Source of the DNA: Piscinibacter defluvii
GTDB lineage: Bacteria; Pseudomonadota; Gammaproteobacteria; Burkholderiales; Burkholderiaceae_C
Direction of reading: 5' to 3'
Assembly: GCF_004011805.1 (NCBI RefSeq)
Contig: NZ_ML137197.1
Location: forward strand, 62,001-126,000
Length of the DNA stretch: 64,000 nucleotides
Positions 14,960 to 23,226 of the stretch are shown here, one piece after another. The stretch's first letter is position 1; every line of letters starts with the position of its first letter. Position numbers and translations under genes: made by a program. A model generated the notes under the pieces. The model was not told the DNA's origin. It was given only the letters and a program-made list of their open reading frames with translations, and ran no database searches.

Positions 14960-16311
14960 GCCACCGGCTCGCGCAGGGTCACGAACTCCTCGGCCACGGT
15001 CGGATGGATGCCGACGGTCGCGTCGAACTGCGCCTTGGTCGCCCCGGCGCTGAGCGCCACGGCGAAGCCCTGCACGATCTCGCCGGCCTCCTCGCCCACC
15101 ATGTGCAGGCCGAGCACGCGGTCGCTGGCGCCGTCGACCACCAGCTTGACGAGCGTGCGCTCGCCGTCGCCCGAGAGCGTGTGGCGCAGCGGCCGGAACT
15201 CGCTGCGGTAGATGCGCACCGCGTCGCCGTGGCGCTCGCGTGCCTGCGCCTCGGTCAGGCCGACGCTGGCCACGCTCGGGTGGGTGAACACCGCGGTCGG
15301 GATCTGCGTGTAGTCGAGGCGGCGCCCGCCGCGCCCGAACAGGCGGTCCACCAGCACCATCGCCTCGGCGATGGCCACCGGCGTCAGCTGCACCCGGCCG
15401 ATCACGTCGCCCAGCGCATGCAGCCCCGGCACCGCAGTCTGGAAATGCTCGTCCACCGGGATCGCGCCGTTGGCGCGCAGCGCCACGCCGAGCGCCTCCA
15501 GCCCCAGGCCAGCGCTGTTGGGCACCCGGCCGGTGGCCAGCAGCACGGTGTCGGCCGGCAGGCGCGTGCCGTCGGACAGGCCGACGACGAGGCCGTCGGC
15601 GCCGCGTTCGATCGCCACCGGCGTGCAGCCGCTGCGCAGGTCCACGCCCTGGCGGCGCAGTTCGTGGCCGAGGAAGCGCCGCAGGTCCTCGTCGAAGCCG
15701 CGCAGCACCTGATCGCCGCGCAGCACCTGCGTCACCTGCGCGCCCAGGCCGCGGAAGATCGAGGCGAACTCGCAGGCGATGTAGCCGGCGCCGACCACCA
15801 CCAGCCGGCGCGGGAACACCGGCAGGTCGAACATCGCGTCCGAGCTCAGCGCCAGCTCGCGGCCCGGTATCTCCAGCGCGGCCGGGCGCGCACCCGTGGC
15901 CACCAGAACGTGGCGTGCCGTGTGCCGCACGCCGTCGACCTCCACCTGCCCGGGGCCGGCCAGGCGCGCGCGGCCGCGCAGCAGCGTCGCGCCGGCACCG
16001 CGCAGCAGCTGCTCGTAGACAGCGTTCAGGCGGGCGATCTCGCGTGCCCGGGCGGCCTTCAGCGCGGCCCAGTCGAACGCCGGCGTGCCCGGGTCCCAGC
16101 CGTAGCCGCGCGACTGCTCGAAGGCCGCGCCGTAGCCGGCGGCGAAGCTGTACAGCTTCTTCGGGATGCAGCCCACGTTGACGCAGGTGCCGCCCAGCGC
16201 GCCGGGCTCGGCGATGGCCACCCGCGCGCCGCGCTGCGCCGCCATGCGCGCCGCGCGCACGCCGCCGCTGCCGGCGCCGATCACGAACAGGTCCCAGCTC
16301 GTCTCGTCCAT
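14956..16311 (-). CDS. gor: Glutathione-disulfide reductase
   Basis: The 451-residue protein is a class I pyridine nucleotide-disulfide oxidoreductase. The N-terminal FAD motif is VIGAGSGG. The redox-active pair is Cys43-Cys48 in GGTCVNVGCIPKK. The NADPH-binding Rossmann segment is VVVGAGYIACEFA, and the C-terminal active-site HPTVAEEF provides the His-Glu dyad. Cys-V-N-V-G-Cys together with the HPTxxEE end is typical of glutathione reductase rather than mercuric or lipoamide enzymes. It keeps cytoplasmic glutathione reduced at the expense of NADPH. The ribosome site GAGGTGGAGC precedes the ATG. A small secreted protein is coupled downstream. Confidence 0.93.
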   Translation of the reverse strand: MDETSWDLFVIGAGSGGVRAARMAAQRGARVAIAEPGALGGTCVNVGCIPKKLYSFAAGYGAAFEQSRGYGWDPGTPAFDWAALKAARAREIARLNAVYEQLLRGAGATLLRGRARLAGPGQVEVDGVRHTARHVLVATGARPAALEIPGRELALSSDAMFDLPVFPRRLVVVGAGYIACEFASIFRGLGAQVTQVLRGDQVLRGFDEDLRRFLGHELRRQGVDLRSGCTPVAIERGADGLVVGLSDGTRLPADTVLLATGRVPNSAGLGLEALGVALRANGAIPVDEHFQTAVPGLHALGDVIGRVQLTPVAIAEAMVLVDRLFGRGGRRLDYTQIPTAVFTHPSVASVGLTEAQARERHGDAVRIYRSEFRPLRHTLSGDGERTLVKLVVDGASDRVLGLHMVGEEAGEIVQGFAVALSAGATKAQFDATVGIHPTVAEEFVTLREPVA

Positions 16312-16382
16312 GCTCCACCTCGTTGCACCCGATCATGCCGCGGCGAGGCATTCGTCGCTGGCGCGGGGGGCGCATGACAGTC

Positions 16383-16388
16383 CACAAT
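16383..16388 (+). promoter_or_regulatory. -10-like hexamer CACAAT before the Gfo/Idh/MocA gene
   Basis: CACAAT ends 8 nt before the ATG at 16397, and the intervening CCCGGGCC is not a Shine-Dalgarno sequence. This suggests a leaderless start; no -35 element is clear. Confidence 0.35.
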
Positions 16389-16396
16389 CCCGGGCC

Positions 16397-17416
16397 ATGA
16401 ACTCGCTTCCGCTGCGTGTCGGCCTGATCGGCTACGGCTTCGCCGGCCAGACCTTCCATGCCCCGCTGATCGCCGGCGTGCCGGGGCTGGTGCTGGCGGC
16501 GGTGGCCAGCCGCGACGCCGCCAAGGTCAAAGCCGACTTCCCGGACGCCCAGGTCGACGCCGACCCGTATGCGCTGCTGCAGCGGCCCGAGCTGGACCTG
16601 GTCGTGATCGCCTCGCCCAACGACAGCCACCACCCGCTCGCGCGCGCCGCGCTGGCGGCCGGGCGGCACGTGGTGGTCGACAAGCCCTTCACGCTGACCT
16701 TGGCCCAGGCGCGCGAGCTCGAGGCGCTGGCGGCGCAGCGCGGCCGGCTGCTTTCGGTGTTCCACAACCGGCGCTGGGACGGCGACTTCCTGACCCTGCG
16801 CGCCCTGCTCGCCGCCGGCACCTTGGGCCGCGTGGTGCACGTCGAATCGCGTTTCGACCGCTACCGGCCGCAGGTGCGCGCGCGCTGGCGCGAAACGGCC
16901 CAGCCCGGCGCCGGGCTGTGGTTCGACCTCGCCCCGCACCTGCTCGACCAGGCGCTGCAGCTGTTCGGCACGCCGCGTGCGATGCGCGTCGACCGCGCCG
17001 CGCTGCGCGACGCTGCGCAGGCCGACGACTGGTTCTGCGCCCGGCTGCGCTACCAGCGGCTCGAGGTGACGCTCTCGGCCAGCACGCTGGCCGCGGCGCC
17101 GGGGCCGCGTTTCGTCGTGCACGGCACGGCCGGCAGCTGGGTCAAGCACGGCCTGGATGCGCAGGAGGACGCGCTCAGGGCCGGCGCCCGCCCGGCCTGG
17201 CCACCGGCCCCGGACTGGGGCCGCGACGCCGGCCGCAGCGTGCTGACCCGCGCCGCCGGCGAGGCGCTGGTGGAGGAGCCGCTGCCGCTGCAGCCGGGCC
17301 GCTGGGGCGACTACTACGCCGGCATCCGCGACGCGCTGCGCGGCTCGGCGCCCAATCCGGTGCCGCCGGACCAGGCGGTGGCGGTGATGGCGTTGCTCGG
17401 GGCCGGGCTGGGCTGA
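16397..17416 (+). CDS. Gfo/Idh/MocA-family NAD(P)-dependent oxidoreductase
   Basis: The 339-residue protein has the N-terminal dinucleotide fold (VGLIGYGFAGQTFHAPLI). The conserved VIASPNDSHHPLARAALAAG and the catalytic-lysine motif VVDKPFTLT (EKP-like) follow. The C-terminal half is the mixed alpha/beta substrate domain with WFDLAPHLLDQAL. FAGQTFHAP and FHNRRWDGDF place it near E. coli YdgJ, an oxidoreductase of unknown physiological substrate. It is probably a cytoplasmic sugar or cyclitol dehydrogenase. It stands between the divergent gor gene and the convergent broken channel gene, so context gives no substrate. Confidence 0.85.
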   Translation: MNSLPLRVGLIGYGFAGQTFHAPLIAGVPGLVLAAVASRDAAKVKADFPDAQVDADPYALLQRPELDLVVIASPNDSHHPLARAALAAGRHVVVDKPFTLTLAQARELEALAAQRGRLLSVFHNRRWDGDFLTLRALLAAGTLGRVVHVESRFDRYRPQVRARWRETAQPGAGLWFDLAPHLLDQALQLFGTPRAMRVDRAALRDAAQADDWFCARLRYQRLEVTLSASTLAAAPGPRFVVHGTAGSWVKHGLDAQEDALRAGARPAWPPAPDWGRDAGRSVLTRAAGEALVEEPLPLQPGRWGDYYAGIRDALRGSAPNPVPPDQAVAVMALLGAGLG

Positions 17417-17429
17417 GCCCCCCGGCGCG

Positions 17430-18346
17430 TCAGTCGCGCTGGTGCGGCGGCAGCTTCGCGCCGCAGTCGCGGCAGAACGCGGCCGTGCCGTCGTGGCCTT
17501 CGCTCAGGCACTCCGGGCAGGTGCGCGTGGTCGGCCGGGCGCCGACCCGCTGCGCGGTGAACTCGGCGCTGACGATGCCGGTGGGCACGGCGAGGATGCC
17601 CCAGCCCAGCAGCATCATCAGCGAGGCGATGCCGCGGCCCAGGTCGGTCTTGGGCGTGATGTCGCCGAAGCCGACCGTGGTCATCGTCGTGATGGCCCAG
17701 TAGATGCCGATCGGGATGCTGGTGAAGCCGTTCGCGGCGCCCTCCACCACGTACATCAGCGTGCCCATCACCAGCACGACCATCAGCACGAAAGACAGGA
17801 ACACCAGGATCTTGCGCCGGCTGGCGCGCAGCGCGGCGCCGAGCGCGCGGTACTCGGCCACGTACTCGCTCATCTTCAGCACGCGGAAGATGCGCAGCAG
17901 GCGCAGGATGCGCACGTCGATCAGCGCGTGCAGCTCGGGCGCGAGCAGCGCCAGCCAAGTGGGCAGCACGGCTCGGGCGCGAGCAGCGCCAGCCAAGTGG
18001 GCAGCACGGCCAGCAGGTCGATGATGCCGAACACGCTGGTCGCGTAGCGCCCGGGCCGGCGCACGCAGGCCAGCCGGGCCAGGTATTCGGCGGTGAACAG
18101 CACCGTGAAGCCCCATTCGGCCCACTCGAAGGCGGTCTCGAAGCGTGCGCCGATGCTGGCCACGCTGTCGAGCACGACGATCGCCACGCTGACCAGGATG
18201 GCCCAGATCAGCACGATGTCGAAGGCCCGGCCGGCGCGTGTGTCGGCCTCGAAGATCACCGTGTACAGGCGCAGCCGCCAGCCGGCCCCGGGGCGGCCGA
18301 AGTCGGCCGGGGCGGCGTCGGCCGGTGGGATCGGGGTGCGGCTCAT
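17430..18346 (-). pseudogene. Voltage-gated K+ channel-like ion transporter, disrupted by a 38-bp tandem duplication
   Basis: Two frames together encode one six-helix channel. The upstream frame (from ATG 18346) gives S1-S3, starting MSRTPIPPADAAPADFG and reaching IDLLAVLPTWLALLAPE. It then shifts and stops at 17921 after 141 residues. The downstream frame carries S4 (RILRLLRIFRVLK), the pore with selectivity filter TTVGFGD, S6 and a C-terminal zinc ribbon (CPEC, CRDCGAKL). A perfect 38-bp tandem repeat (17933-18008) lies exactly at the junction. Deleting one copy restores a single 292-residue channel. As read, the product lacks voltage sensor and pore. Possible explanations are a real recent mutation, a phase-variable switch or an assembly error. 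Confidence 0.88.
17933..18008. repeat. Perfect 38-bp direct tandem duplication inside the ion-channel gene
   Basis: Copy 1 is 17933-17970 and copy 2 is 17971-18008; they are identical and abut with no spacer. Thirty-eight is not divisible by three, so the duplication shifts the frame. Both copies encode VLPTWLALLAPE on the minus strand, one in each frame. Confidence 0.97.
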
Positions 18347-18356
18347 GGTCAAGTCG

Positions 18357-18362
18357 ATTGTG
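18357..18362 (-). promoter_or_regulatory. -10-like CACAAT (minus strand) before the ion-channel start
   Basis: On the minus strand CACAAT lies 10 nt before the ATG of the ion-channel gene, with no Shine-Dalgarno between. The same short divergent spacer carries TACAGT for yaeQ on the plus strand. Confidence 0.35.
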
Positions 18363-18388
18363 CCGGCGGGCCGGGCCGCGGACTCGAC

Positions 18389-18394
18389 TACAGT
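18389..18394 (+). promoter_or_regulatory. -10-like TACAGT before yaeQ
   Basis: TACAGT ends 6 nt before the ATG at 18401, so a transcript would start at or next to the start codon. No ribosome binding site is seen. Confidence 0.4.
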
Positions 18395-18400
18395 CAAGCC

Positions 18401-18955
18401 ATGGCGCTCAAGGCCACCATCTTCAAGGCGCGCGTGCAGATCGCCGACATGGACCGCAACGTCTACGCCGAGCATGCGCTGACGCTGGCACGCCACCCGT
18501 CCGAGACCGACGAGCGCCTGATGGTGCGGCTGCTCGCGTTCGCGCTGCACGTGCCGGCCGACGACCACGACGGCGCGCTCGAGTTCGGCCGCGGCCTCTC
18601 GGACGCCGACGAACCCGACCTCTGGCAGCGCGACCTGACCGGCGCCGTGCGGCACTGGATCGAGATCGGCCAGCCCGACGAGCGCGCCATCCTGCGCGCC
18701 GCCGGCCGGGCCGGGCGGCTCACCGTGCTGGCCTACGGCCAGAGCGCGCCGATCTGGTGGCAGGGCCTGGCCGACCGGCTGGCGCGCACCCGCAACGTCG
18801 AGGTGTGGCGGCTGCCGGCGGCGCAGTCGCAGCAGCTCGCCGGCCTGGCGCAGCGCACGATGCAGCTGCAGGCCACGATCCAGGACGGCCATGTCTGGCT
18901 GGGCGACGGCCAGCAGGCCGTCGAGCTGACACCCGAACGCCTCCACCCGCGCTGA
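18401..18955 (+). CDS. yaeQ: YaeQ family protein
   Basis: The 184-residue protein follows YaeQ throughout: MALKATIFKARVQIADMDR at the N-terminus, HPSETDERLMVRLLAFAL, a central GLSDADEPDLWQ, and a C-terminal WWQGL-containing PD-(D/E)XK-like core. Structural work on YaeQ shows a restriction-endonuclease-like fold with no established cellular role; older reports of compensation for RfaH loss were not supported. The length is normal. It is divergent from the broken channel gene and 15 bp upstream of a small acetyltransferase, probably one operon with it and the prolyl oligopeptidase. Confidence 0.92.
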   Translation: MALKATIFKARVQIADMDRNVYAEHALTLARHPSETDERLMVRLLAFALHVPADDHDGALEFGRGLSDADEPDLWQRDLTGAVRHWIEIGQPDERAILRAAGRAGRLTVLAYGQSAPIWWQGLADRLARTRNVEVWRLPAAQSQQLAGLAQRTMQLQATIQDGHVWLGDGQQAVELTPERLHPR

Positions 18956-18970
18956 AGGGATCCGACCACG

Positions 18971-19255
18971 ATGACCCCGACGATCGAGCACGACGCGCAC
19001 ATCGGCCGCTTCCACACCCGCGTGCACGGCCACCTGTGCGTGTGCGACTACCGCCTGCGCGATGGCGTGATGGTCATCACGCACACCGAGGTGGCGCCCG
19101 AGCTGGAAGGCCAGGGCCTGGCCGCCGAACTGGTGCGCGCCGCGCTCGGCCACGCCCGCACGCAGGGGCTGAAGGTGCGGCCGCTGTGCTCCTACGTGCA
19201 GGCCTACATGCGCCGCCACCCGGAAACGCAGGACCTGCTGGCCGGGCCGGTGTGA
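18971..19255 (+). CDS. Small GNAT-like N-acetyltransferase (YidJ/Acetyltransf_CG type)
   Basis: The 94-residue protein is the minimal GNAT domain seen in the Gcn5-related short family. It has RLRDGVMVITHTEVAPELEGQGLAAELVRAAL, whose EGQGLA forms the pyrophosphate loop for acetyl-CoA. The C-terminal VRPLCSYVQAYMRRHPE is the family's other signature, with a conserved CSYV. These proteins lack the full GNAT N-terminal half, and their substrates are unknown. The stop codon overlaps the GTG of the next gene (GTGA), pointing to coupled translation with the prolyl oligopeptidase. Confidence 0.85.
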   Translation: MTPTIEHDAHIGRFHTRVHGHLCVCDYRLRDGVMVITHTEVAPELEGQGLAAELVRAALGHARTQGLKVRPLCSYVQAYMRRHPETQDLLAGPV

Positions 19256-21384
19256 GCGGGCCGCGGCGAGTCGTGCGGCGGCTGCTGGCGGCCGCCCTCC
19301 TCTTCATCACCCACCCCGCGATGAGTGACGACGACCCCTGGTTGTGGCTCGAGGACGTGCAGGGCGAGCGCGCGCTCGCCTGGGTGCGCGAGCGCAATGC
19401 CGAGACCCTGGCCGAGCTGCAGGCGCGGCCCGACTTCGCGCCCACGCGCGAGCGGCTGCTGCGCATCCTGAACGCGAAGGACCGCATCCCGGCAGTGCAG
19501 CGCATCGGCGACCGGCTCTACAACCTCTGGCAGGACGAGACGCACAAGCGCGGCCTGTGGCGCCGCACCACGCTGGCCGAGTACCGCAAGGCGGCGCCGG
19601 CCTGGGAGACGGTGCTCGACCTGGATGCGCTCGGCGCCGCCGAGGGCGAGAACTGGGTCTGGGCCGGCGCCACCTGCCTCGGCCCGGCCTGGCGGCGCTG
19701 CCTGGTCTCGCTCTCGCGCGGCGGTGCCGACGCGACCGTGGTGCGCGAGTTCGACCTGGTGGACAAGCGCTTCGTCGAGGGCGGCTTCGCGCTGCCCGAG
19801 GCCAAGACCGACGTGGCCTGGGTCGACCCCGACCACCTCTACGTCGGCACCGACTTCGGCCCCGGCTCGATGACCGACTCGGGCTATCCGCGCGTCATCA
19901 AGCGCTGGCGCCGCGGCACCCCGCTGGCCGAGGCCGTCACGGTGTTCGAGGGCGAGAAGCAGGACGTGGCGGTCGACGTCTCGGTCGACCACACGCCCGG
20001 CTTCGAGCGCACGACGCTCGTGCGCATGCTCGACTTCTACCGCCAGCAGGTGATGCTGCTGCAAGCGGATGGCCGCTGGCAGCCGCTGCCGGTGCCCGAG
20101 CAGGCACGCATCGCCTTCATGCACAGCGCCGGGGTGCGCGGCGACACGCTGCTGATCGAACTGCGCAGCGATTGGGAGGTCGGCGGCGTGCGGCATCCCT
20201 CGGGCGCGCTGCTGGCCATCGACGCGCGCGCCTTCGCGGCCGGCCGGCGCGAGTTCCAGGTGCTGTTCGAGCCGGGGCCCACACGCTCGCTGGCCGGCTT
20301 CACGTTCACGCGCCGCCACGTGCTGCTGAACGTGCTCGACAACGTGAGCGGCCGGCTGGAGGAATGGCGCCGCCACGGTGACGGCCGCTTCGTGCGCCGC
20401 GCGATCGACGCGCCCGCGCCCGGCAGCTTCTCGATCGCGCCGCTGAACGACCCGCTGCGCCGCGACGACCCGCTGGCCGAGAAGTACCTGCTCTCGTACA
20501 CCGGTTTCCTGACACCCGACACGCTCTGGCTCGCGCGCACCGGCCACGACCGGCGCGCGACGCTCAAGACCCTGCCGGCCGCGTTCGACGCCGCCGGCCT
20601 GCAGGCCGGGCAGCACGTCGCGACCAGCCGCGACGGCACGCGCGTGCCCTACTTCGTGATCGGGCCGCGCGGCGAGGCCCGGCCGCGGCCGACGCTGCTG
20701 TACGGCTACGGCGGCTTCCGCATCGCGCTGAACCCGCGCTACATGCGGCCGGTGGGCGCCGCCTGGCTGGAGCGCGGCGGCGTGTTCGTGCTGGCCAACA
20801 TCCGCGGCGGCGGCGAGTTCGGGCCGCGCTGGCACCAGGCCGCGCTGCGCGAGCACCGGCAGCGCGCCTTCGACGACTTCATCGCCATCGCCGAAGACCT
20901 GATCGCGCGCGGCGTGACCACGCCGGCGCAGCTCGGCATCGAGGGCGGCAGCAACGGCGGTCTGCTGGTCGGCGCGGTGATGGTGCAGCGGCCCGAGCTG
21001 TTCAACGCCGTGGTCTGCCAGGTGCCGCTGCTGGACATGCGGCGCTACCACCAGCTGCTGGCCGGAGCCAGCTGGATGGCCGAGTACGGCAACCCCGACG
21101 ACCCGGCCGACTGGGCCTTCATCTCGCGCTACAGCCCGTACCAGAACCTTCGCGCCGGGGTGCGCTACCCGCGCGCGCTGATCGCCACCTCGACGCGCGA
21201 CGACCGCGTGCACCCCGGCCATGCGCGCAAGTTCGCGGCGCGCCTGCGCGAGCTCGGCCACCCGGTGCTGTACTACGAGAACATCGAGGGCGGCCACGGC
21301 GGCGCGGCCGACAACGAACAGCGCGCCACGCTGCAGACGGTCGAGTACACGTACCTGTGGCAGCAGCTCGGGAGACGCGAGTGA
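19252..21384 (+). CDS. Prolyl oligopeptidase (S9A), probably exported
   Basis: The protein has the N-terminal DDDPWLWLEDVQGERALAWV signature of S9A peptidases, a seven-bladed propeller and a C-terminal hydrolase domain. The catalytic serine is in GGSNGGLLVG, the aspartate in STRDDRVHP and the histidine in EGGHGGAAD. It cleaves short peptides after proline or related residues. Starting at GTG 19252 gives a signal-like N-terminus (VVRRLLAAALLFITHPA), implying export, and overlaps the preceding stop codon. Starting at ATG 19321 (MSDDDPWLW) would leave it cytoplasmic. The first option is preferred because of the overlap. It is the second S9 enzyme in the window. Confidence 0.88.
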   Translation: MSGPRRVVRRLLAAALLFITHPAMSDDDPWLWLEDVQGERALAWVRERNAETLAELQARPDFAPTRERLLRILNAKDRIPAVQRIGDRLYNLWQDETHKRGLWRRTTLAEYRKAAPAWETVLDLDALGAAEGENWVWAGATCLGPAWRRCLVSLSRGGADATVVREFDLVDKRFVEGGFALPEAKTDVAWVDPDHLYVGTDFGPGSMTDSGYPRVIKRWRRGTPLAEAVTVFEGEKQDVAVDVSVDHTPGFERTTLVRMLDFYRQQVMLLQADGRWQPLPVPEQARIAFMHSAGVRGDTLLIELRSDWEVGGVRHPSGALLAIDARAFAAGRREFQVLFEPGPTRSLAGFTFTRRHVLLNVLDNVSGRLEEWRRHGDGRFVRRAIDAPAPGSFSIAPLNDPLRRDDPLAEKYLLSYTGFLTPDTLWLARTGHDRRATLKTLPAAFDAAGLQAGQHVATSRDGTRVPYFVIGPRGEARPRPTLLYGYGGFRIALNPRYMRPVGAAWLERGGVFVLANIRGGGEFGPRWHQAALREHRQRAFDDFIAIAEDLIARGVTTPAQLGIEGGSNGGLLVGAVMVQRPELFNAVVCQVPLLDMRRYHQLLAGASWMAEYGNPDDPADWAFISRYSPYQNLRAGVRYPRALIATSTRDDRVHPGHARKFAARLRELGHPVLYYENIEGGHGGAADNEQRATLQTVEYTYLWQQLGRRE

Positions 21385-21422
21385 CGCGGGCCGGGCGCTG
21401 GGCCGCTCCCGAGCCGGCCCGC

Positions 21423-21460
21423 ATCCCCCTGGGGGATCGGCCGACGCACGCGTCGGCCGA
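21423..21460. repeat. Compound palindrome before the DUF924 gene
   Basis: Two inverted repeats touch each other. ATCCCCC-T-GGGGGAT spans 21423-21437, and TCGGCCGACG/CGTCGGCCGA spans 21437-21460 with a 4-nt loop and a perfect 10-bp stem. No T-run follows. It may be a REP-like intergenic element, a structured 3' end of the peptidase mRNA, or a protein-binding site. Confidence 0.6.
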
Positions 21461-21469
21461 GGGGTTGTC

Positions 21470-22045
21470 ATGAACCCGCACGAGGTGCTCGACTTCTGGT
21501 TCGGCGCGCCCGGCTCGCCGCTGCACGGCACGGCGCGGCCGGAATGGTTCCGCAAGGACCCGGCCTTCGACGCGCTGATCCGCGGGCGCTTCGGCGCCAC
21601 GCTCGAGCAGGCGCTGGCCGGCGGCCTGGACGGGTGGTGCACCGACGCCGCGGGCACGCTGGCGCTGATCCTGGTGCTGGACCAGTTCACGCGCAACAGC
21701 TTCCGCGACACGCCGCGCGCCTTCGCGGGCGACGCGCGCGCGCTCGCGCTGGCGCGCAGGCTGGCGGACGGCGGCGCGCACCTCACGCTGGCGCGCCACC
21801 CGCGCGCGTTCGCCTACCTGCCCTTCGAGCACGCGGAGGACCTCGCCGCGCAGCAGCGCTCGGTGGCGCTGTACGAGGCGCTCGCGGCCGAGTTCCCGGA
21901 CGCGGCCGAGGAACTGGACTACGCGATCCGGCACCGCGACATCGTGGCCCGCTTCGGCCGCTTCCCACACCGCAACGCGATCCTCGGGCGCGAGAGCACG
22001 CCGGAGGAGGCGCAGTTCCTGACGCAGCCCGGCTCGCGCTTCTAG
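21470..22045 (+). CDS. DUF924 family protein
   Basis: The 191-residue helical protein contains the typical DUF924 features: VLDFWFG at the N-terminus, RPEWFRKDPAFDALIR, the strongly conserved LILVLDQFTRNSFRDTPRAFAGD, and a C-terminal RHPRAFAYLPFEHAE with HRDIVARFGRFPHRN. The fold is TPR-like; biochemical function is unknown. The ATG at 21470 fits the conserved start. Its TAG lies inside CTAG (22042-22045), which also supplies the stop of the convergent methyltransferase, so the two genes overlap by 4 bases. Confidence 0.88.
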   Translation: MNPHEVLDFWFGAPGSPLHGTARPEWFRKDPAFDALIRGRFGATLEQALAGGLDGWCTDAAGTLALILVLDQFTRNSFRDTPRAFAGDARALALARRLADGGAHLTLARHPRAFAYLPFEHAEDLAAQQRSVALYEALAAEFPDAAEELDYAIRHRDIVARFGRFPHRNAILGRESTPEEAQFLTQPGSRF

Positions 22046-23226
22046 CCGCGCTGCAGCACCACGAGGTGGCCCGCCACCTCGGCCCCGCCCTCGCTGCGCA
22101 GCGTCTCGCCCGTGAGGCGCTGCAGCGCGAAGCCCTGCGCCTGCGCCACCCGCGCCACGTAGGCGGAGCCATGCGCGTAGCGGCGCGTCGACCGCAGCTC
22201 GTGGTCCGCGCCCTCGCCCGCCTCGAGCGTGAAGACGAACCAGCCGCGCGGCCGCAACGTGGCCCGCACCGCGGCCAGCACCGGCTCGAGGGCGCCGAAG
22301 TAGATCAGCACGTCGGCCGCCACCGCCAGGTCGTACCGCCCCGGGCGCTCGCCCAGCGCGGCGACGATCTCGGCCTGCAGCAGCTCGTCGTAGAGCCCGC
22401 GCGCGCGGGCCTGCTCGAGCATCGCGCCGGAGAGGTCGATGCCGTCCAGCCGCGCCGCCAGCGGGCGCAGCAGCGGCGCGCACAGCCCGGTGCCGCAGCC
22501 GAGGTCGACCACCGCGGCGCCGCCCAGGGCGAGCGGCTGCAGCGCCGCACCGATCAGCTCGGGCGCACGGTAGCCGAGCCGGCCGGTGAGGTGGTCGTCG
22601 AAGCCGTGGGCGTATTGGTCGAACAGCTCGCGCACGAACTCCGGCGGCGCGCGGTCGGCGGCCGGCTCGACGCCGAGCGAGGCGAGCGCGAAGCCGATCT
22701 TGGCGTCGTCCGCACCGGCCGCGCGTGCCCGCTGCAGCGATTCGATGCCGGCGCTGCGGCGCCCGAGCTCGACCAGCAGCTCGCCGCGGTTCAGCAGCGC
22801 GTCGGCGAAGTCGGGCCGCAGTTCGAGGGCCCGCTCGAAGCACTGCAGCGCGGCGTCGAATCGGCGGCGCGACTGCAGCGCGGCGCCGCGGTTGTTCAGC
22901 GCATGCGGGTCTTCCAGGCCGAGCGCGACGGCCTGCTCGTAGGCGGCGATCGCCGCGTCCTCGCGTTCCAGCGCGAGCAGCACGTTGCCGAGGTGGTTGT
23001 GCAGCTCCGCGTTGCCCGGCTCGCACGCGACGGCACGCTCCAGCCAGCCGAGCGCGCTGTCGAAGCGGCCCTGCCGCGCCTCGACCAGCCCGGCGATCTG
23101 CAGCGCGCCGGCATGTTCCGGCTCGCGCGCCAGCAGCGCCTGCGCCGCGGCGCCGGCGCCCGCCAGCTCGCCGCGCCGGTACTGCGCCAGCACGGCCGCG
23201 TAGTCGTCGGCGCCCGGAACGCTCAC
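22042..23226 (-). CDS. TPR-containing SAM-dependent methyltransferase
   Basis: The 394-residue protein has four or five tetratricopeptide repeats in residues 1-180 (for example NAELHNHLGNVLLALE). A class I methyltransferase domain follows, with motif I VVDLGCGTGL, DGIDLSGAML, and AADVLIYFG in the motif IV position. The segment FDQYAHGFDDHLTGRLGYRAPE just before the domain is typical of these bacterial TPR-methyltransferases. The substrate is unknown. The GTG start shares bases with the TGA of the upstream acyl-CoA synthetase (23223-23226), indicating coupled translation. The reading frame stays open far upstream, but that is a shadow of the synthetase and not a fusion. Confidence 0.85.
   Translation of the reverse strand: MSVPGADDYAAVLAQYRRGELAGAGAAAQALLAREPEHAGALQIAGLVEARQGRFDSALGWLERAVACEPGNAELHNHLGNVLLALEREDAAIAAYEQAVALGLEDPHALNNRGAALQSRRRFDAALQCFERALELRPDFADALLNRGELLVELGRRSAGIESLQRARAAGADDAKIGFALASLGVEPAADRAPPEFVRELFDQYAHGFDDHLTGRLGYRAPELIGAALQPLALGGAAVVDLGCGTGLCAPLLRPLAARLDGIDLSGAMLEQARARGLYDELLQAEIVAALGERPGRYDLAVAADVLIYFGALEPVLAAVRATLRPRGWFVFTLEAGEGADHELRSTRRYAHGSAYVARVAQAQGFALQRLTGETLRSEGGAEVAGHLVVLQRG

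Noticed and set aside
14465-17149. A minus-strand frame of about 890 residues covering gor and the oxidoreductase.
   Set aside because: Only its last 160-odd residues are a real gene (the secreted coiled-coil protein); the rest is a shadow of gor and of the opposite-strand oxidoreductase.
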